DNA of 64,000 nucleotides from JAUIIK01 sp963745675 (lineage in GTDB: Bacteria > Chloroflexota > Chloroflexia > Thermomicrobiales > CFX8), in the NCBI GenBank assembly GCA_963745675.1, contig CAVUYM010000028.1:1-64000 (forward strand). Reading direction: 5' to 3'. Every line of letters starts with the position of its first letter. The stretch's first letter is position 1. The position numbers were made by a program, and so were the translations under genes. Of this stretch, positions 49,370 through 58,206 are shown one piece after another. The notes below the pieces were generated by a model. That model was not told the origin of the DNA and did no database searches. It was given only the letters and a program-made list of their open reading frames with translations.

Positions 49370-50056
49370 ATGGGTCGTAAAGTAAATCCAATCGGCTTCC
49401 GACTCGGCGGCGTCCACACCTGGGATTCCAACTGGTACGCGGAACGCAACTACACCGAGCAATTACACGAGGATCTTTTCATCCGCGATTTGGTTGAGCG
49501 GGAACTGACTCGCGCTGGTATTTCGCGCGTGTATATCGAGCGCTCAGCAAACCGTGTCGAGATCACAATCTATACGTCCAAGCCAGGCATTGTCATCGGC
49601 AAGCAAGGTTCGAACGTTGAGCGCCTGCGCCACATCCTCGAGGGTGAGCTGGGAACTCGAGTGCATCTGAAGATCGAAGAGATCAAGATTCCAGAGCTCG
49701 ATGCCAGGCTCGTCGCGGAGTCCATTGCCGAGCAGCTTCTACGTCGAGTCTCGTATCGGCGGGCAATGAAGCATGCAGTTGGGCAGGCCATGCGGCGCGG
49801 TGCCGAGGGTGTAAAGATCCGTCTCGGTGGGCGACTCGGTGGTGCTGAAATGTCTCGCGCGGTTGTAGAGATGGATGGCCGAGTGCCACTCCACACGATA
49901 CGCGCGGACATCGATTTTGCGGTTGTGCATGCGCCGACGACATACGGCCAGATCGGTGTGAAGGTCTGGATCTATCGAGGAGACATCCTGCCGGAACGCG
50001 AGCGGGAAGTTATGGAACGAGCTGAGGCCGCAATCGCGGCGCTGACGTCGTCCTAG
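49370..50056 (+). CDS. rpsC: 30S ribosomal protein S3
   Basis: S3 lies at the mRNA entry of the 30S. The 228-residue product begins MGRKVNPIGFRLGGVHTWDS and contains the KH-domain loop KPGIVIGKQGSNVERLRH and LGGRLGGAEMSRAVVEMDGR. The ATG directly follows the rplV stop (TAAATG), indicating tight coupling. Confidence 0.97.
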   Translation: MGRKVNPIGFRLGGVHTWDSNWYAERNYTEQLHEDLFIRDLVERELTRAGISRVYIERSANRVEITIYTSKPGIVIGKQGSNVERLRHILEGELGTRVHLKIEEIKIPELDARLVAESIAEQLLRRVSYRRAMKHAVGQAMRRGAEGVKIRLGGRLGGAEMSRAVVEMDGRVPLHTIRADIDFAVVHAPTTYGQIGVKVWIYRGDILPEREREVMERAEAAIAALTSS

Positions 50057-50086
50057 TAGACGAATTGACAGGCGAGGGCTGAAAAA

Positions 50087-50542
50087 ATGTTGATGCCACG
50101 ACGCGAAAAGCATAGAAAAGTCTTTCGCGGAAAAATGCGCGGCAAAGCTCATCGAGGGAATTCGGTCGCGTTCGGAGATTTTGGGATTCAGTCGCTTGAA
50201 GCGGGCTGGGTCACCGGGCGGCAAATTGAAGCTTCCCGGCGAGCGATCACAAACTATATTCGGCGTGGTGGCAAGGTCTGGATTCGCATCTTCCCGGACA
50301 AACCAGTAACCCAGAAACCTGCGGAAACGCGTATGGGCAAGGGTAAGGGTAATCCGGAGTATCACGTTGCTGTTGTGCGGCCGGGTCGAATAATGTTCGA
50401 ACTAGCGGGAGTACCTGAAGATGTTGCGATGGAGGCGTTGCGCCGCGCGGCGATGAAACTACCTATGCGCACGAAGATCGTCGCACGCGAAGTAACTGGA
50501 CGTGCGATATCCGGTGGCGACACTGTGGCTGCGGGGGACTAG
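50087..50542 (+). CDS. rplP: 50S ribosomal protein L16
   Basis: L16 positions A-site tRNA. The 151-residue product contains MPRREKHRKVFRGKMRGKAH, NSVAFGDFGIQSLEAGWVTG, RQIEASRRAITNYIRRGGKV and MGKGKGNPEYHVAVVRPGRI. ATG 50087 or the second ATG at 50093 could start it. It is slightly longer at its C-terminus than usual. rpmC begins 2 bases after the stop. Confidence 0.97.
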   Translation: MLMPRREKHRKVFRGKMRGKAHRGNSVAFGDFGIQSLEAGWVTGRQIEASRRAITNYIRRGGKVWIRIFPDKPVTQKPAETRMGKGKGNPEYHVAVVRPGRIMFELAGVPEDVAMEALRRAAMKLPMRTKIVAREVTGRAISGGDTVAAGD

Positions 50543-50544
50543 AA

Positions 50545-50772
50545 ATGAAAGCAAGTGAACTCCGACTGATGTCGGACGAGCAACTTTCTGAACTTCTGGA
50601 TGAGATCCGCGAGGAGTGGCGACAGCTGCGTTTTGATCGCGCTGTAGGCCGCCTGGCGAATACGAAGCGCATCTGGCACATCCGGCGGGACATTGCACGA
50701 ATCGAGACGATTAAGCGGGAGCGAGAGATTGCGGCGGAGATTGCCACTTTACTCGCCGATACTGGCGACTAA
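50545..50772 (+). CDS. rpmC: 50S ribosomal protein L29
   Basis: L29 is a small helical protein by the tunnel exit. The 75-residue product begins MKASELRLMSDEQLSELLDE and has FDRAVGRLANTKRIWHIRRD with the typical Asn/Arg positions. The start is 2 bases after the rplP stop. Confidence 0.95.
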   Translation: MKASELRLMSDEQLSELLDEIREEWRQLRFDRAVGRLANTKRIWHIRRDIARIETIKREREIAAEIATLLADTGD

Positions 50773-50806
50773 CGCAGCTATCCGTCTGGGAGGTTGAAGG
50801 GTAAAC

Positions 50807-51088
50807 ATGGTTGACGTCGAAACGCCTGCTGTATCTCGCAGGTTGACAAAGGTAGGCGTTGTCGTAAGCGACAAGATGGATAAAACCGTCGTCGTCGCCG
50901 TCGAAAATCGACGACGCCATCCACTCTATCGTAAGACAGTCGCTCGCACGAAGAAGTTTCATGCTCATGATGAAACCAACGAATGCATCACCGGCGACAT
51001 CGTACGGATTGAAGAATCGCGGCCGCGCAGCAAGCTCAAACGTTGGGTTGTGCGGGATATCGTCGAGCGCGCAGAGCGCCTGGACTAG
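50807..51088 (+). CDS. rpsQ: 30S ribosomal protein S17
   Basis: S17 binds 16S rRNA early in assembly. The 93-residue product has RRLTKVGVVVSDKMDKTVVV, HPLYRKTVARTKKFHAHDET and GDIVRIEESRPRSKLKRW. An N-terminal stretch VDVETPAVS precedes the normal start of the domain. ATG at 50807 follows GGGAGGTTGAAGGG. Confidence 0.97.
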   Translation: MVDVETPAVSRRLTKVGVVVSDKMDKTVVVAVENRRRHPLYRKTVARTKKFHAHDETNECITGDIVRIEESRPRSKLKRWVVRDIVERAERLD

Positions 51089-51108
51089 CGGAAACAGAGT
51101 CAAGCAAA

Positions 51109-51477
51109 ATGATCCAGCAAGAGAGCAGACTCCGTGTTGCTGATAATTCCGGTGCGCGAGAAATCCTATGTATTCGTGTGCTCGGAGGATCCGGCCGACG
51201 ATATGCCGGCGTTGGCGATATCATCGTTGGCACTGTGAAGTCCGCTCAGCCGCGTAGCGGTGTTCGTAAGGGCGAAGTGGTGCGTGCGGTAGTCGTTCGC
51301 ACCGCTCAGGAATATTCACGTGAAGATGGTTCGAGAATTAAGTTTGACGATAATGCGGCGGTTCTGATCAATCCCCAGGGCAACCCAAGAGGAACTCGCA
51401 TTTTCGGCCCAGTTGGCCGGGAGCTGCGCGATCGTAATTTCATGCGAATCGTGTCGCTTGCGCCCGAAACGCTGTAG
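51109..51477 (+). CDS. rplN: 50S ribosomal protein L14
   Basis: L14 lies at the subunit interface. The 122-residue product MIQQESRLRVADNSGAREIL, with VKSAQPRSGVRKGEVVRAVV and FDDNAAVLINPQGNPRGTRI, is typical in sequence and length. ATG at 51109 is the expected start; the upstream in-frame extension is not conserved. Ends with TAG. Confidence 0.97.
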   Translation: MIQQESRLRVADNSGAREILCIRVLGGSGRRYAGVGDIIVGTVKSAQPRSGVRKGEVVRAVVVRTAQEYSREDGSRIKFDDNAAVLINPQGNPRGTRIFGPVGRELRDRNFMRIVSLAPETL

Positions 51478-51519
51478 CAAACGAACGACGACTGGCCAGA
51501 AGATTCGGAGTGATGAGAG

Positions 51520-51852
51520 ATGGCGTCAAAACTACTAACTGGGGATCACGTCCTCGTGATTCGAGGGCGAGACAAGGGCGCGACGGGTCGTATTCGCAGA
51601 AACCTGCACTCGAACGGCAAAATCGTAGTCGACGGCGTCAACATCGTCCGACGACATATTCCGCGTCAACAGGGAGTTGCTCAGGGCGGGATCATCGAAT
51701 CAGAAGCCGCGTTCGATCGTTCGAACGTTATGCTGATTTGCCCGGCGTGTAGCGAACCCGTGAGGGTTGGTTTTCGGACCAACGACGAAGGCAAGAAAGA
51801 GCGCTATTGCCGAATTTGCGATGCCGCTATCCCGCGGCCCGAAGTTGATTAG
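51520..51852 (+). CDS. rplX: 50S ribosomal protein L24
   Basis: L24 initiates 50S assembly. The 110-residue protein has a KOW motif HVLVIRGRDKGATGRIRR, VDGVNIVRRHIPRQQGVAQG, and a C-terminal part with CPACSEPVRVGF and ERYCRIC. The two CxxC pairs suggest a zinc site, found in some but not all L24 proteins. ATG at 51520 follows GGAGTGATGAGAG. Confidence 0.96.
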   Translation: MASKLLTGDHVLVIRGRDKGATGRIRRNLHSNGKIVVDGVNIVRRHIPRQQGVAQGGIIESEAAFDRSNVMLICPACSEPVRVGFRTNDEGKKERYCRICDAAIPRPEVD

Positions 51853-51881
51853 CTCGCTGTAGCGCGGGGGAATGAGGAAAG

Positions 51882-52430
51882 ATGGCGACGCGTCTAAGGG
51901 AACGATACGTTGAGGAGATTCGCCCGACTTTACGCCGGGAGTTCGCTTACTCAAACGACTTTGAAGTTCCAAAGCTCGAAAAAATCGTGGTCAATGTGGG
52001 ACTCGGTGAGGCAATCCAGAACAATCGGGCGCTCGACGCAGCTGTCGAAGATATTTCGCTCATCACTGGTCAACGCCCGGTCGTCACTCGATCGAAGAAA
52101 TCTATCGCGGCCTTTCGGTTGCGAGAGGGTATGGCCGTTGGCGCAATGGTGACGATGCGCGGAAGCCGAATGTACGAGTTTTATGATCGACTAACCAATG
52201 CGGCTCTTCCACGTATCCGCGACTTCCGTGGGGTTTCGCCAAATTCGTTCGATGGTCGAGGTAATTACACACTGGGATTGCGCGAACAGATCGTCTTCCC
52301 TGAAGTCGATTACGACCGGATTGACAAGATCCGTGGTCTTGAGGTTTCGATTGTCACCTCGGCGAAGACAGACGAGGAAGGCTACCGGCTGCTGACGCTG
52401 CTCGGAATGCCATTCCAACATGCAGAATAG
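51882..52430 (+). CDS. rplE: 50S ribosomal protein L5
   Basis: L5 binds 5S rRNA. The 182-residue product contains KLEKIVVNVGLGEAIQNNRA, VVTRSKKSIAAFRLREGMAV, GAMVTMRGSRMYEFYDRLTN and LREQIVFPEVDYDRIDKIRG. The frame is intact and the start follows GGGGGAATGAGGAAAG. Confidence 0.97.
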   Translation: MATRLRERYVEEIRPTLRREFAYSNDFEVPKLEKIVVNVGLGEAIQNNRALDAAVEDISLITGQRPVVTRSKKSIAAFRLREGMAVGAMVTMRGSRMYEFYDRLTNAALPRIRDFRGVSPNSFDGRGNYTLGLREQIVFPEVDYDRIDKIRGLEVSIVTSAKTDEEGYRLLTLLGMPFQHAE

Positions 52431-52465
52431 TTTCGGATTGAGACCCCTGGAGGGGGATGTGAGCG

Positions 52466-52651
52466 ATGGCTAAGAAATCGCTGGTAGTGAAGGCGAGCCG
52501 GCCCCAGAAGTTTCGCGTGCGAGAGTACAACCGTTGCAAGCGGTGTGGGCGTCCACGCGGGTACATACGCAAATTCGGCGTCTGTCGAATTTGTTTCCGA
52601 GAACTGGCTCTATCCGGAAAGCTACCGGGCGTTACGAAATCAAGCTGGTAG
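52466..52651 (+). CDS. rpsN: 30S ribosomal protein S14, zinc-binding type
   Basis: The 61-residue short form of S14 with CKRCGRPRGY and CRICFRELA, which supply four Cys ligands for zinc. Bacteria that replace it under zinc starvation have a longer paralogue without Cys; none is seen here. ATG at 52466 follows GGAGGGGGATG. Confidence 0.97.
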   Translation: MAKKSLVVKASRPQKFRVREYNRCKRCGRPRGYIRKFGVCRICFRELALSGKLPGVTKSSW

Positions 52652-52699
52652 TGGCTCGGGGCGAGACATCCCGGATATGCCAGTCGTGAGGAGCACGAT

Positions 52700-53104
52700 G
52701 TGAGTGTGACGACAGACCCAATAGCAGACTTGCTAACCCGCATTCGCAACGCGGGCATGGCGCGCAAAGAAAGTACGTCGATGCCTGCCTCAAAAATGCG
52801 CGTTGCTATTGCGCAGATATTGCAGCGTGAAGGCTATGTCGCTGGCGTCAACGTTCGCGAAGGTAAGCCCTACGACACGTTGACTGTGTATTTGAAATAT
52901 GATCGCGAAAACCGTTCCCACGCTATTCGCGAAATCAAACGAATATCGAAACCCGGCTTACGGGTCTACGTTGGCCGAGATGAGATTCCGCGTGTCAAGA
53001 ACGGCCTCGGTATCTCAATTCTGACGACGTCTCGTGGTGTCATGAGTGGCACTCAGGCTCGCCGCGAGGGCGTCGGTGGAGAGTTACTCTGCACCGTTTT
53101 CTAA
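52700..53104 (+). CDS. rpsH: 30S ribosomal protein S8
   Basis: S8 organises the 16S central domain. The 134-residue product reads SVTTDPIADLLTRIRNAGMA, KMRVAIAQILQREGYVAGV, RISKPGLRVYVGRDEIPRVK and LGISILTTSRGVMSGTQARR, with the usual terminal GELLCTVF-type ending. GTG at 52700 is the start, with GAGG upstream. Confidence 0.97.
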   Translation: MSVTTDPIADLLTRIRNAGMARKESTSMPASKMRVAIAQILQREGYVAGVNVREGKPYDTLTVYLKYDRENRSHAIREIKRISKPGLRVYVGRDEIPRVKNGLGISILTTSRGVMSGTQARREGVGGELLCTVF

Positions 53105-53141
53105 GCGTTGGCGCTCTGGGACAGCGAAAGGACGAATAAAC

Positions 53142-53687
53142 ATGTCGCGTATTGGTCTCGTTCCTATTGAGGTTCCCAATGGTGTTGACATAAATATTGA
53201 TGGGCAAAGCGTAGCTGTAAAGGGACCAAGAGGCTCACTGGACCTGGATGTACGCTCACCTATTTCAATTAGCCGAGAAAACGGTTCGATCGTGGTGTCT
53301 CGTCCGAATGACGATCGTCGAAATCGATCGCTGCACGGTCTGACGCGCACGTTGATCAGTAACATGGTGGTTGGTGTAACCGATGGCTATACGAAACGCC
53401 TCGAAATTCGTGGCGTTGGTTACAGAGCAGCCATGGATGGAAAGACGCTGGTTATCAATGTCGGCTACTCCCATCCGGTACGTATGGAACCGGAAGAGGG
53501 CATCGAGTTTGCTATGGAAGGAAATACGCAAATCTTGGTGAGCGGCGTTGATAAACAACTCGTCGGCGAAATGGCGGCCCGTATTCGGCGCGTGCGCCCA
53601 CCGGAACCCTATAAGGGGAAAGGAATTCGGTACGCGGGCGAATTTGTTCGCCAGAAAGCCGGCAAAGCTGGCAAGGTTGGGACGTAG
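53142..53687 (+). CDS. rplF: 50S ribosomal protein L6
   Basis: L6 lies near the factor-binding site. The 181-residue product begins MSRIGLVPIEVPNGVDINID and includes VKGPRGSLDLDV, EIRGVGYRAAMDGKTLVINV, GYSHPV and the terminal PPEPYKGKGIRYAGEFVRQK. ATG at 53142 follows GCGAAAGGACG. Confidence 0.97.
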   Translation: MSRIGLVPIEVPNGVDINIDGQSVAVKGPRGSLDLDVRSPISISRENGSIVVSRPNDDRRNRSLHGLTRTLISNMVVGVTDGYTKRLEIRGVGYRAAMDGKTLVINVGYSHPVRMEPEEGIEFAMEGNTQILVSGVDKQLVGEMAARIRRVRPPEPYKGKGIRYAGEFVRQKAGKAGKVGT

Positions 53688-53723
53688 AATTGATGCTCTC
53701 CAATATCCGGAGAGGGGCGAGGG

Positions 53724-54095
53724 ATGCGATATCACTATAAGTCGAGTTTGAATCCACGACAGCGCAGACATTTGCGCGTGCGAGCAAAGCTATCGGGCAC
53801 ACCCGAACGGCCGCGGCTGAATGTATTCCGCAGCTCAGCGCACACGTATGCCCAAATCATCGACGATAGCATTGGCCATACACTTGTCGCTGCTTCTTCG
53901 CTTGAAGACGAAGCACAGGCGGCCAGTGAAGGTGCTACGAAAACTGACCGGGCCAAGGCGGTCGGTGAGCTCATAGGAAATCGAGCGAAAGCAGCCGGAA
54001 TCGAGCGTGTTGTCTTCGATCGCGGCGGCTACAAATATCACGGGCGGGTCAAAGCCCTGGCAGATGCGGCGCGTGAAGCCGGTCTAGACTTCTAG
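53724..54095 (+). CDS. rplR: 50S ribosomal protein L18
   Basis: L18 binds 5S rRNA with L5. The 123-residue product contains RRHLRVRAKLSGTPERPRLN, VFRSSAHTYAQIIDD and VVFDRGGYKYHGRVKALADA, ending AREAGLDF as expected. ATG at 53724 follows GGAGAGGGGCGAGGG. Confidence 0.97.
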   Translation: MRYHYKSSLNPRQRRHLRVRAKLSGTPERPRLNVFRSSAHTYAQIIDDSIGHTLVAASSLEDEAQAASEGATKTDRAKAVGELIGNRAKAAGIERVVFDRGGYKYHGRVKALADAAREAGLDF

Positions 54096-54147
54096 CGGTG
54101 CCGAGCCGCATCGATTTTTTACTGTTGCATTGCACTGGGAAGAGACT

Positions 54148-54699
54148 ATGGCAGATAGAGGACGCCGGCGCCCACGCCGTGATGAACCAAGAGAATTTGA
54201 AGAGCGCGTAGTCCAGATCAACCGCGTGGCAAAGGTCGTCCAGGGCGGTCGCCGATTTTCGTTCGGCAGCGTCGTGGTTGTAGGCGATCAGAAGGGCCGC
54301 GTTGGTGTCGGTTTGGGTAAAGCGGGAGAAGTTCCGGAGTCAATCCGCAAGGGAGTCGAGCGAGCTCGAAAGAATCTGATCGAAGTGCCCTTGTCAGGTA
54401 CGACGATTCCCCACGATGTCGAAGTCAAGTATGGTGGCGCACGAGTGATGCTGCGCCCTGCTTCCCCAGGTACCGGGGTAATCGCCGGTGGCGCGGTACG
54501 AGCCGTCGTCGAGCTGGCGGGAATTCATGACATCCTCGCAAAATCGCTTGGATCTAGCAATCCATTGAATGTTGCGCGTGCGACGGTGAAGGCCCTGGAA
54601 TCGCTTGAAACTCCACAAGATGTCGCCCGGAGGCGAGGCGTGCCTACTGATTCACTCCTTCCTCGCGTTGTGCGCGAAGGTGCAGAGGCGGCTGGATAA
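54148..54699 (+). CDS. rpsE: 30S ribosomal protein S5
   Basis: S5 acts in decoding fidelity and mRNA unwinding. The 183-residue product has ERVVQINRVAKVVQGGRRFS, VVVGDQKGRVGVGLGKAGEV, VMLRPASPGTGVIAGGAVRA and LGSSNPLNVARATVKALESL. The basic N-terminus ADRGRRRPRRDEPRE is lineage-specific. The stop overlaps the rpmD start (TAATG). Confidence 0.97.
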   Translation: MADRGRRRPRRDEPREFEERVVQINRVAKVVQGGRRFSFGSVVVVGDQKGRVGVGLGKAGEVPESIRKGVERARKNLIEVPLSGTTIPHDVEVKYGGARVMLRPASPGTGVIAGGAVRAVVELAGIHDILAKSLGSSNPLNVARATVKALESLETPQDVARRRGVPTDSLLPRVVREGAEAAG

Positions 54700-54912
54700 T
54701 GTCTGACGACACGATTCGCATTACCTATACCAAGAGTGTCGCTGGTTACACTTCAGACCAGGAACAGACGCTTCGTTCTCTGGGACTGAAGTCGCCTGCA
54801 TCAGACAATTGAGAAGCCAAATACGCCCGACGTTAGAGGCATGATCAACAAGATTAGCCATCTCGTCGAAATCGAGTCGGGCGATAACGGTAGCGATACT
54901 GTCGAAGAATAG
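54699..54912 (+). CDS. rpmD: 50S ribosomal protein L30, one frameshift
   Basis: The ATG overlaps the rpsE stop. SDDTIRITYTKSVAGYTSDQ then EQTLRSLGLK is followed, after one extra base near 54795, by HQTIEKPNTPDVRGMINKIS and HLVEIE, the standard L30 end, and an acidic tail SGDNGSDTVEE. Removing one base gives 70 residues. L30 is usually about 60, so the acidic tail is an extra. The short halves escape notice unless joined. Confidence 0.9.
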
Positions 54913-54941
54913 TTACTCCGAAACACGAGGATGGAGCCAGG

Positions 54942-55388
54942 ATGAAACTGCACGATCTCAAACCCGCGCCAGGTTCGACTCGTGATCGAAAACGGGTTGG
55001 CCGGGGACACGGTTCCGGGAGTGTCAAGACTGCTGGTCGCGGGACCAAGGGTCAAAAATCACGCTCCGGCGGCCGAGTTCGACCGGGATTCGAAGGTGGA
55101 CAGAATCCGATATATCAGCGCATGCCATACAAGCGCGGATTCAAGAACTTCTTCAAGAAGGAATTCGAACTGATTAATGTCGGAACGATCGAGGAATTCG
55201 GGCTCGAGAGTCCGGTTACTCCGGAGACGCTTCACGAGCGCGGCCTGATACGGTCCACCACCGTCCCGCTCAAGGTTCTGGGAGATGGTGAAATCACAAC
55301 GGCGATTGAAGTTCACGCCCATAAGTTCTCTGCTACGGCGCGCGAGAAGATCGAAGCGGCGGGCGGGAAAGCAGAGGTCATCGCCTAA
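54942..55388 (+). CDS. rplO: 50S ribosomal protein L15
   Basis: The 148-residue product begins MKLHDLKPAPGSTRDRKRVG and contains RGHGSGSVKTAGRGTKGQKS, RSGGRVRPGFEGGQNPIYQR and LKVLGDGEITTAIEVHAHKF. Its stop TAA overlaps the secY ATG (TAATG), so L15 and SecY are translationally coupled. Confidence 0.97.
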   Translation: MKLHDLKPAPGSTRDRKRVGRGHGSGSVKTAGRGTKGQKSRSGGRVRPGFEGGQNPIYQRMPYKRGFKNFFKKEFELINVGTIEEFGLESPVTPETLHERGLIRSTTVPLKVLGDGEITTAIEVHAHKFSATAREKIEAAGGKAEVIA

Positions 55389-56686
55389 TGCTAGAAGCTG
55401 CGATTAATTCCTTCAGGATTCCGGATTTGCGGCGAAGGATTCTCTTTACACTGATAATCCTTCTGATCTTCCGTTTCATCGCCACGATCCCGGTTCCTGG
55501 CATAGATCGTGCCGCGTTGAACACGCTGCTCGAGCAGAATCAACTGTTGGGAGTTCTGAACCTCTTCTCAGGCTCGACGTTGAAGAACTTCTCGATCGCG
55601 GCTATGGGTGTCTATCCCTATATCACGGCATCGATCATCATTCAGTTGATGACGCCGATTATCCCCAAACTCGACGAATTGTCGAAGGAAGGCGAGAGCG
55701 GACGCCGCCAGATCAATCGCTACCAGCACTACATGACAGTGCCGCTTGCGATTCTCCAGGGCTACGGTCAGATCATTCTGATGCAGAACCAAAACGTAAT
55801 TTCTGACTTTGGATTGTTCTCGTCGGATACATGGCTGCATTCGATTGCCATTTTGACTTCTCTGACGGCGGGCACGATGGTGCTCGTCTGGATGGGTGAG
55901 CTCATCACCGAGAGTGGTATCGGCAATGGAATATCGATCATCATTTTCGGGGGCATTGTAGCCAGCTTGCCGGGAGCCGTTGGAAACTTGATCTTTGGGG
56001 GTACTTTCCAGGATAACGTCATAGGCACCGTCGCATTTGTGGCGCTCGGCATCTTGACCGTTGTCGGCGTTGTGTTGTTGAACGAGGGCCAACGCAGAAT
56101 CCCGGTCCATCACGCCAAACGGGTTAGACGGGGCAGGATGTACGGTGGGAGTTCTACATTCATACCGCTTAAGGTCAATTCTGCGGGCATGATTCCGCTC
56201 ATCTTCGCTGTATCGATCATGGTCTTTCCTGGTCTGGTGGCAAATTTCCTGACTGGATCGGAGCGGCCATGGCTGCGGGACCTGGCCAGCAGTCTCGCCA
56301 ACTTCTTTGACGCGAACACGTTGCAGTACCAGGTCGTGTACTTCTTCATGGTCGTTGCGTTCACATACTTCTATACGATGGTGGTATTCCAGCAGCAAAA
56401 CATAGCCGAGAGCTTGCAAAGGCAAGGTGCGTTCATACCCGGCATCAGGCCGGGAGCAAATACGAACCGGTATCTCACCGGCGTACTTACCCGCATCACG
56501 CTTGTAGGAGCTTTTGGACTTGGATTCGTGGCAATTCTGCCGTACGTTGTATCTCAGCTGACGGGTATTCAAACGTTGTTCCTCGGAGCAACTTCTCTTC
56601 TGATTATCGTCGGCGTCGCGATAGACACCATGCGGCAGCTCGAAGCTCAGCTCATGATGCGAAACTACGAAGGTTTTATTGGTTAG
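55388..56686 (+). CDS. secY: Preprotein translocase subunit SecY
   Basis: The channel-forming subunit of the Sec translocon in the cytoplasmic membrane. The 432-residue product has about ten membrane helices. RRRILFTLIILLIFRFIATI and PVPGID open it, NLFSGSTLKNFSIAAMGVYP and YITASIIIQLM follow, GNGISIIIFGGIVASLPG is the central conserved segment, and RVRRGRMYGGSSTFIPLKVN and SAGMIPLIFA cover the loop and helix 7. The frame is intact. Confidence 0.97.
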   Translation: MLEAAINSFRIPDLRRRILFTLIILLIFRFIATIPVPGIDRAALNTLLEQNQLLGVLNLFSGSTLKNFSIAAMGVYPYITASIIIQLMTPIIPKLDELSKEGESGRRQINRYQHYMTVPLAILQGYGQIILMQNQNVISDFGLFSSDTWLHSIAILTSLTAGTMVLVWMGELITESGIGNGISIIIFGGIVASLPGAVGNLIFGGTFQDNVIGTVAFVALGILTVVGVVLLNEGQRRIPVHHAKRVRRGRMYGGSSTFIPLKVNSAGMIPLIFAVSIMVFPGLVANFLTGSERPWLRDLASSLANFFDANTLQYQVVYFFMVVAFTYFYTMVVFQQQNIAESLQRQGAFIPGIRPGANTNRYLTGVLTRITLVGAFGLGFVAILPYVVSQLTGIQTLFLGATSLLIIVGVAIDTMRQLEAQLMMRNYEGFIG

Positions 56687-56782
56687 CTCCTTCGTCGCAA
56701 AACTATCAGTGTGTCGGTAGGGTGCTCGACCTAGTGCGCCCGATCCGATTTCGTTTTCTCTTCCAGGATTGCAGAAGGATTG

Positions 56783-57397
56783 ATGAAGCACGTTGTCATA
56801 GTGGGTCCACAAGGAGCAGGCAAAGGTACCCAGGCGCTTCTTCTCGCCGACAAGTTCAATCTCGTGCATCTCTCAACCGGAGACATATTCCGAGCGCTCA
56901 TGCAGACTGATTCGGAGCTAGCGGAAGAGGTCCGCAGTTACTATGATGCGGGTAGTCTCGTACCGGACGATGTAACCGCAAGGGTTCTCTTTTCGCGCCT
57001 TGACGAAGTCGCAGCATCAACGCAGTTTACTGGCGCTCTCATTGATGGTTATCCCAGGAATGCAGAGCAGGCTAGCGTCCTGGATCGGACGATCGAAGAA
57101 CGCGGTGAAAAGCTTGTTGCAGTCGTACATATTGATGTTCCAATTCAGATACTGAAAGAGCGGATCGCGCTCCGGGCCGAGCAAGAGGGCCGTTCGGACG
57201 ACACGCCGGAGGCGCTCGAGCGACGCCTCTCGATCTACTTTAAGAACACTGAGCCATTAATCGAGCATTGGCGCGAAAGAGACATCGTGCTCGATATCGA
57301 TGGAGATCAGTCCATCGAATGTGTAGCGAATGATATTGAAACCGCTATCGCGCCGACTTTTGCGAGTCTGGATCGGGACGATTCGTGCCAATCCTGA
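56783..57397 (+). CDS. adk: Adenylate kinase
   Basis: Interconverts ATP, ADP and AMP. VIVGPQGAGKGTQALLLADK is the P-loop, NLVHLSTGDIFRALM the AMP site, GALIDGYPRNAEQA the Asp-Gly-Tyr-Pro-Arg motif. The lid region LRAEQEGRSDDTPEALERR is the short type without zinc Cys residues. 204 residues from ATG 56783. The C-terminus overlaps the start of map by 13 bases. Confidence 0.95.
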   Translation: MKHVVIVGPQGAGKGTQALLLADKFNLVHLSTGDIFRALMQTDSELAEEVRSYYDAGSLVPDDVTARVLFSRLDEVAASTQFTGALIDGYPRNAEQASVLDRTIEERGEKLVAVVHIDVPIQILKERIALRAEQEGRSDDTPEALERRLSIYFKNTEPLIEHWRERDIVLDIDGDQSIECVANDIETAIAPTFASLDRDDSCQS

Positions 57398-58149
57398 TAA
57401 AGAGCGATACAGACATCCAGAAGATGAGGGTCGCCGGGCAGGTTGTCGCCGACGTCCATCGGAAAATGGCTGAACTGATCAAACCCGGTGTCACGACAGC
57501 AGAGTTGGATACCGCGGCAGCGGCGATTATCGAAGCCGCCGGCGGCGTACCGTCTTTCCTGGGATACCACGGATATCCTGCCGCTATCTGCGCATCGATC
57601 AATGAAGAAGTCGTTCATGGGATCCCCGGTGATCGAAAGCTCCAGGAGGGTGATATCGTGTCGATCGACGTCGGTGCGTATATCGAGGGTTTTCATGGAG
57701 ATGCCGCGGCAACGTATACCGTTGGTACGGTAGAGTCAGCGTGTCGGGAACTGATTGAAGCCGCTGAGCGAGCCTTCGAAGCTGGATTCGCCGTAGCAAC
57801 CGTCGGCAATCGCATTGGGGATATATCAGCGGCGATACAGCATTCAATCGAGGAGTCAGGCTACGGCATCGTCCGGATGTACGGCGGGCACGGAATTGGT
57901 CGTCGCATGCATGAGGATCCGTCCGTCCTCAACTATGGCGCACCAGGCTCGGGAGCACGGTTGCAGGCTGGCATGACGCTGGCAATTGAACCGATGTTGA
58001 CGCTGGGCGACGCCGACGTGCGCGAGTTGGACGACGGTTGGACGGTTGTGACGGTTGACGGTTCCCCAGCCGCCCATTATGAACATACCGTGCTGATCAC
58101 CGAAGGATTGCCGGAGAGACTTACGCAACGAGTTCTAGAAGTGGTATAA
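57385..58149 (+). CDS. map: Methionine aminopeptidase, type I
   Basis: Removes initiator methionine with two bound metal ions. SIDVGAYIEGFHGDAAATYT supplies the two Asp ligands, MYGGHGIGRRMHEDPSVLNY the His ligand and catalytic His, LAIEPMLTLG and YEHTVLITEG the Glu ligands. GTG at 57385 gives 254 residues starting VPILIKSDTDIQKMRVAGQV. Its overlap with adk indicates coupling, the usual order in the spc region. Confidence 0.96.
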   Translation: MPILIKSDTDIQKMRVAGQVVADVHRKMAELIKPGVTTAELDTAAAAIIEAAGGVPSFLGYHGYPAAICASINEEVVHGIPGDRKLQEGDIVSIDVGAYIEGFHGDAAATYTVGTVESACRELIEAAERAFEAGFAVATVGNRIGDISAAIQHSIEESGYGIVRMYGGHGIGRRMHEDPSVLNYGAPGSGARLQAGMTLAIEPMLTLGDADVRELDDGWTVVTVDGSPAAHYEHTVLITEGLPERLTQRVLEVV

Positions 58150-58150
58150 T
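58142..58150 (+). promoter_or_regulatory. Possible extended -10 promoter before infA
   Basis: TGGTATAAT spans the map stop codon: a perfect -10 with an upstream TG, the extended -10 arrangement. No good -35 box is seen (TTACGC at 18 bases). It lies about 57 bases before infA and could give an internal promoter for infA-rpmJ and the alpha operon. Confidence 0.4.
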
Positions 58151-58206
58151 AGGCGGCTGTAGTGCGCTCTTGCGCTCGTTTTGGGCTGTCCTGTATCGGA
58201 GGATGT

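Noticed and set aside
55568..56869. 433-codon open frame on the minus strand opposite secY
   Set aside because: Antisense to an intact conserved gene, with implausible composition; a shadow frame.
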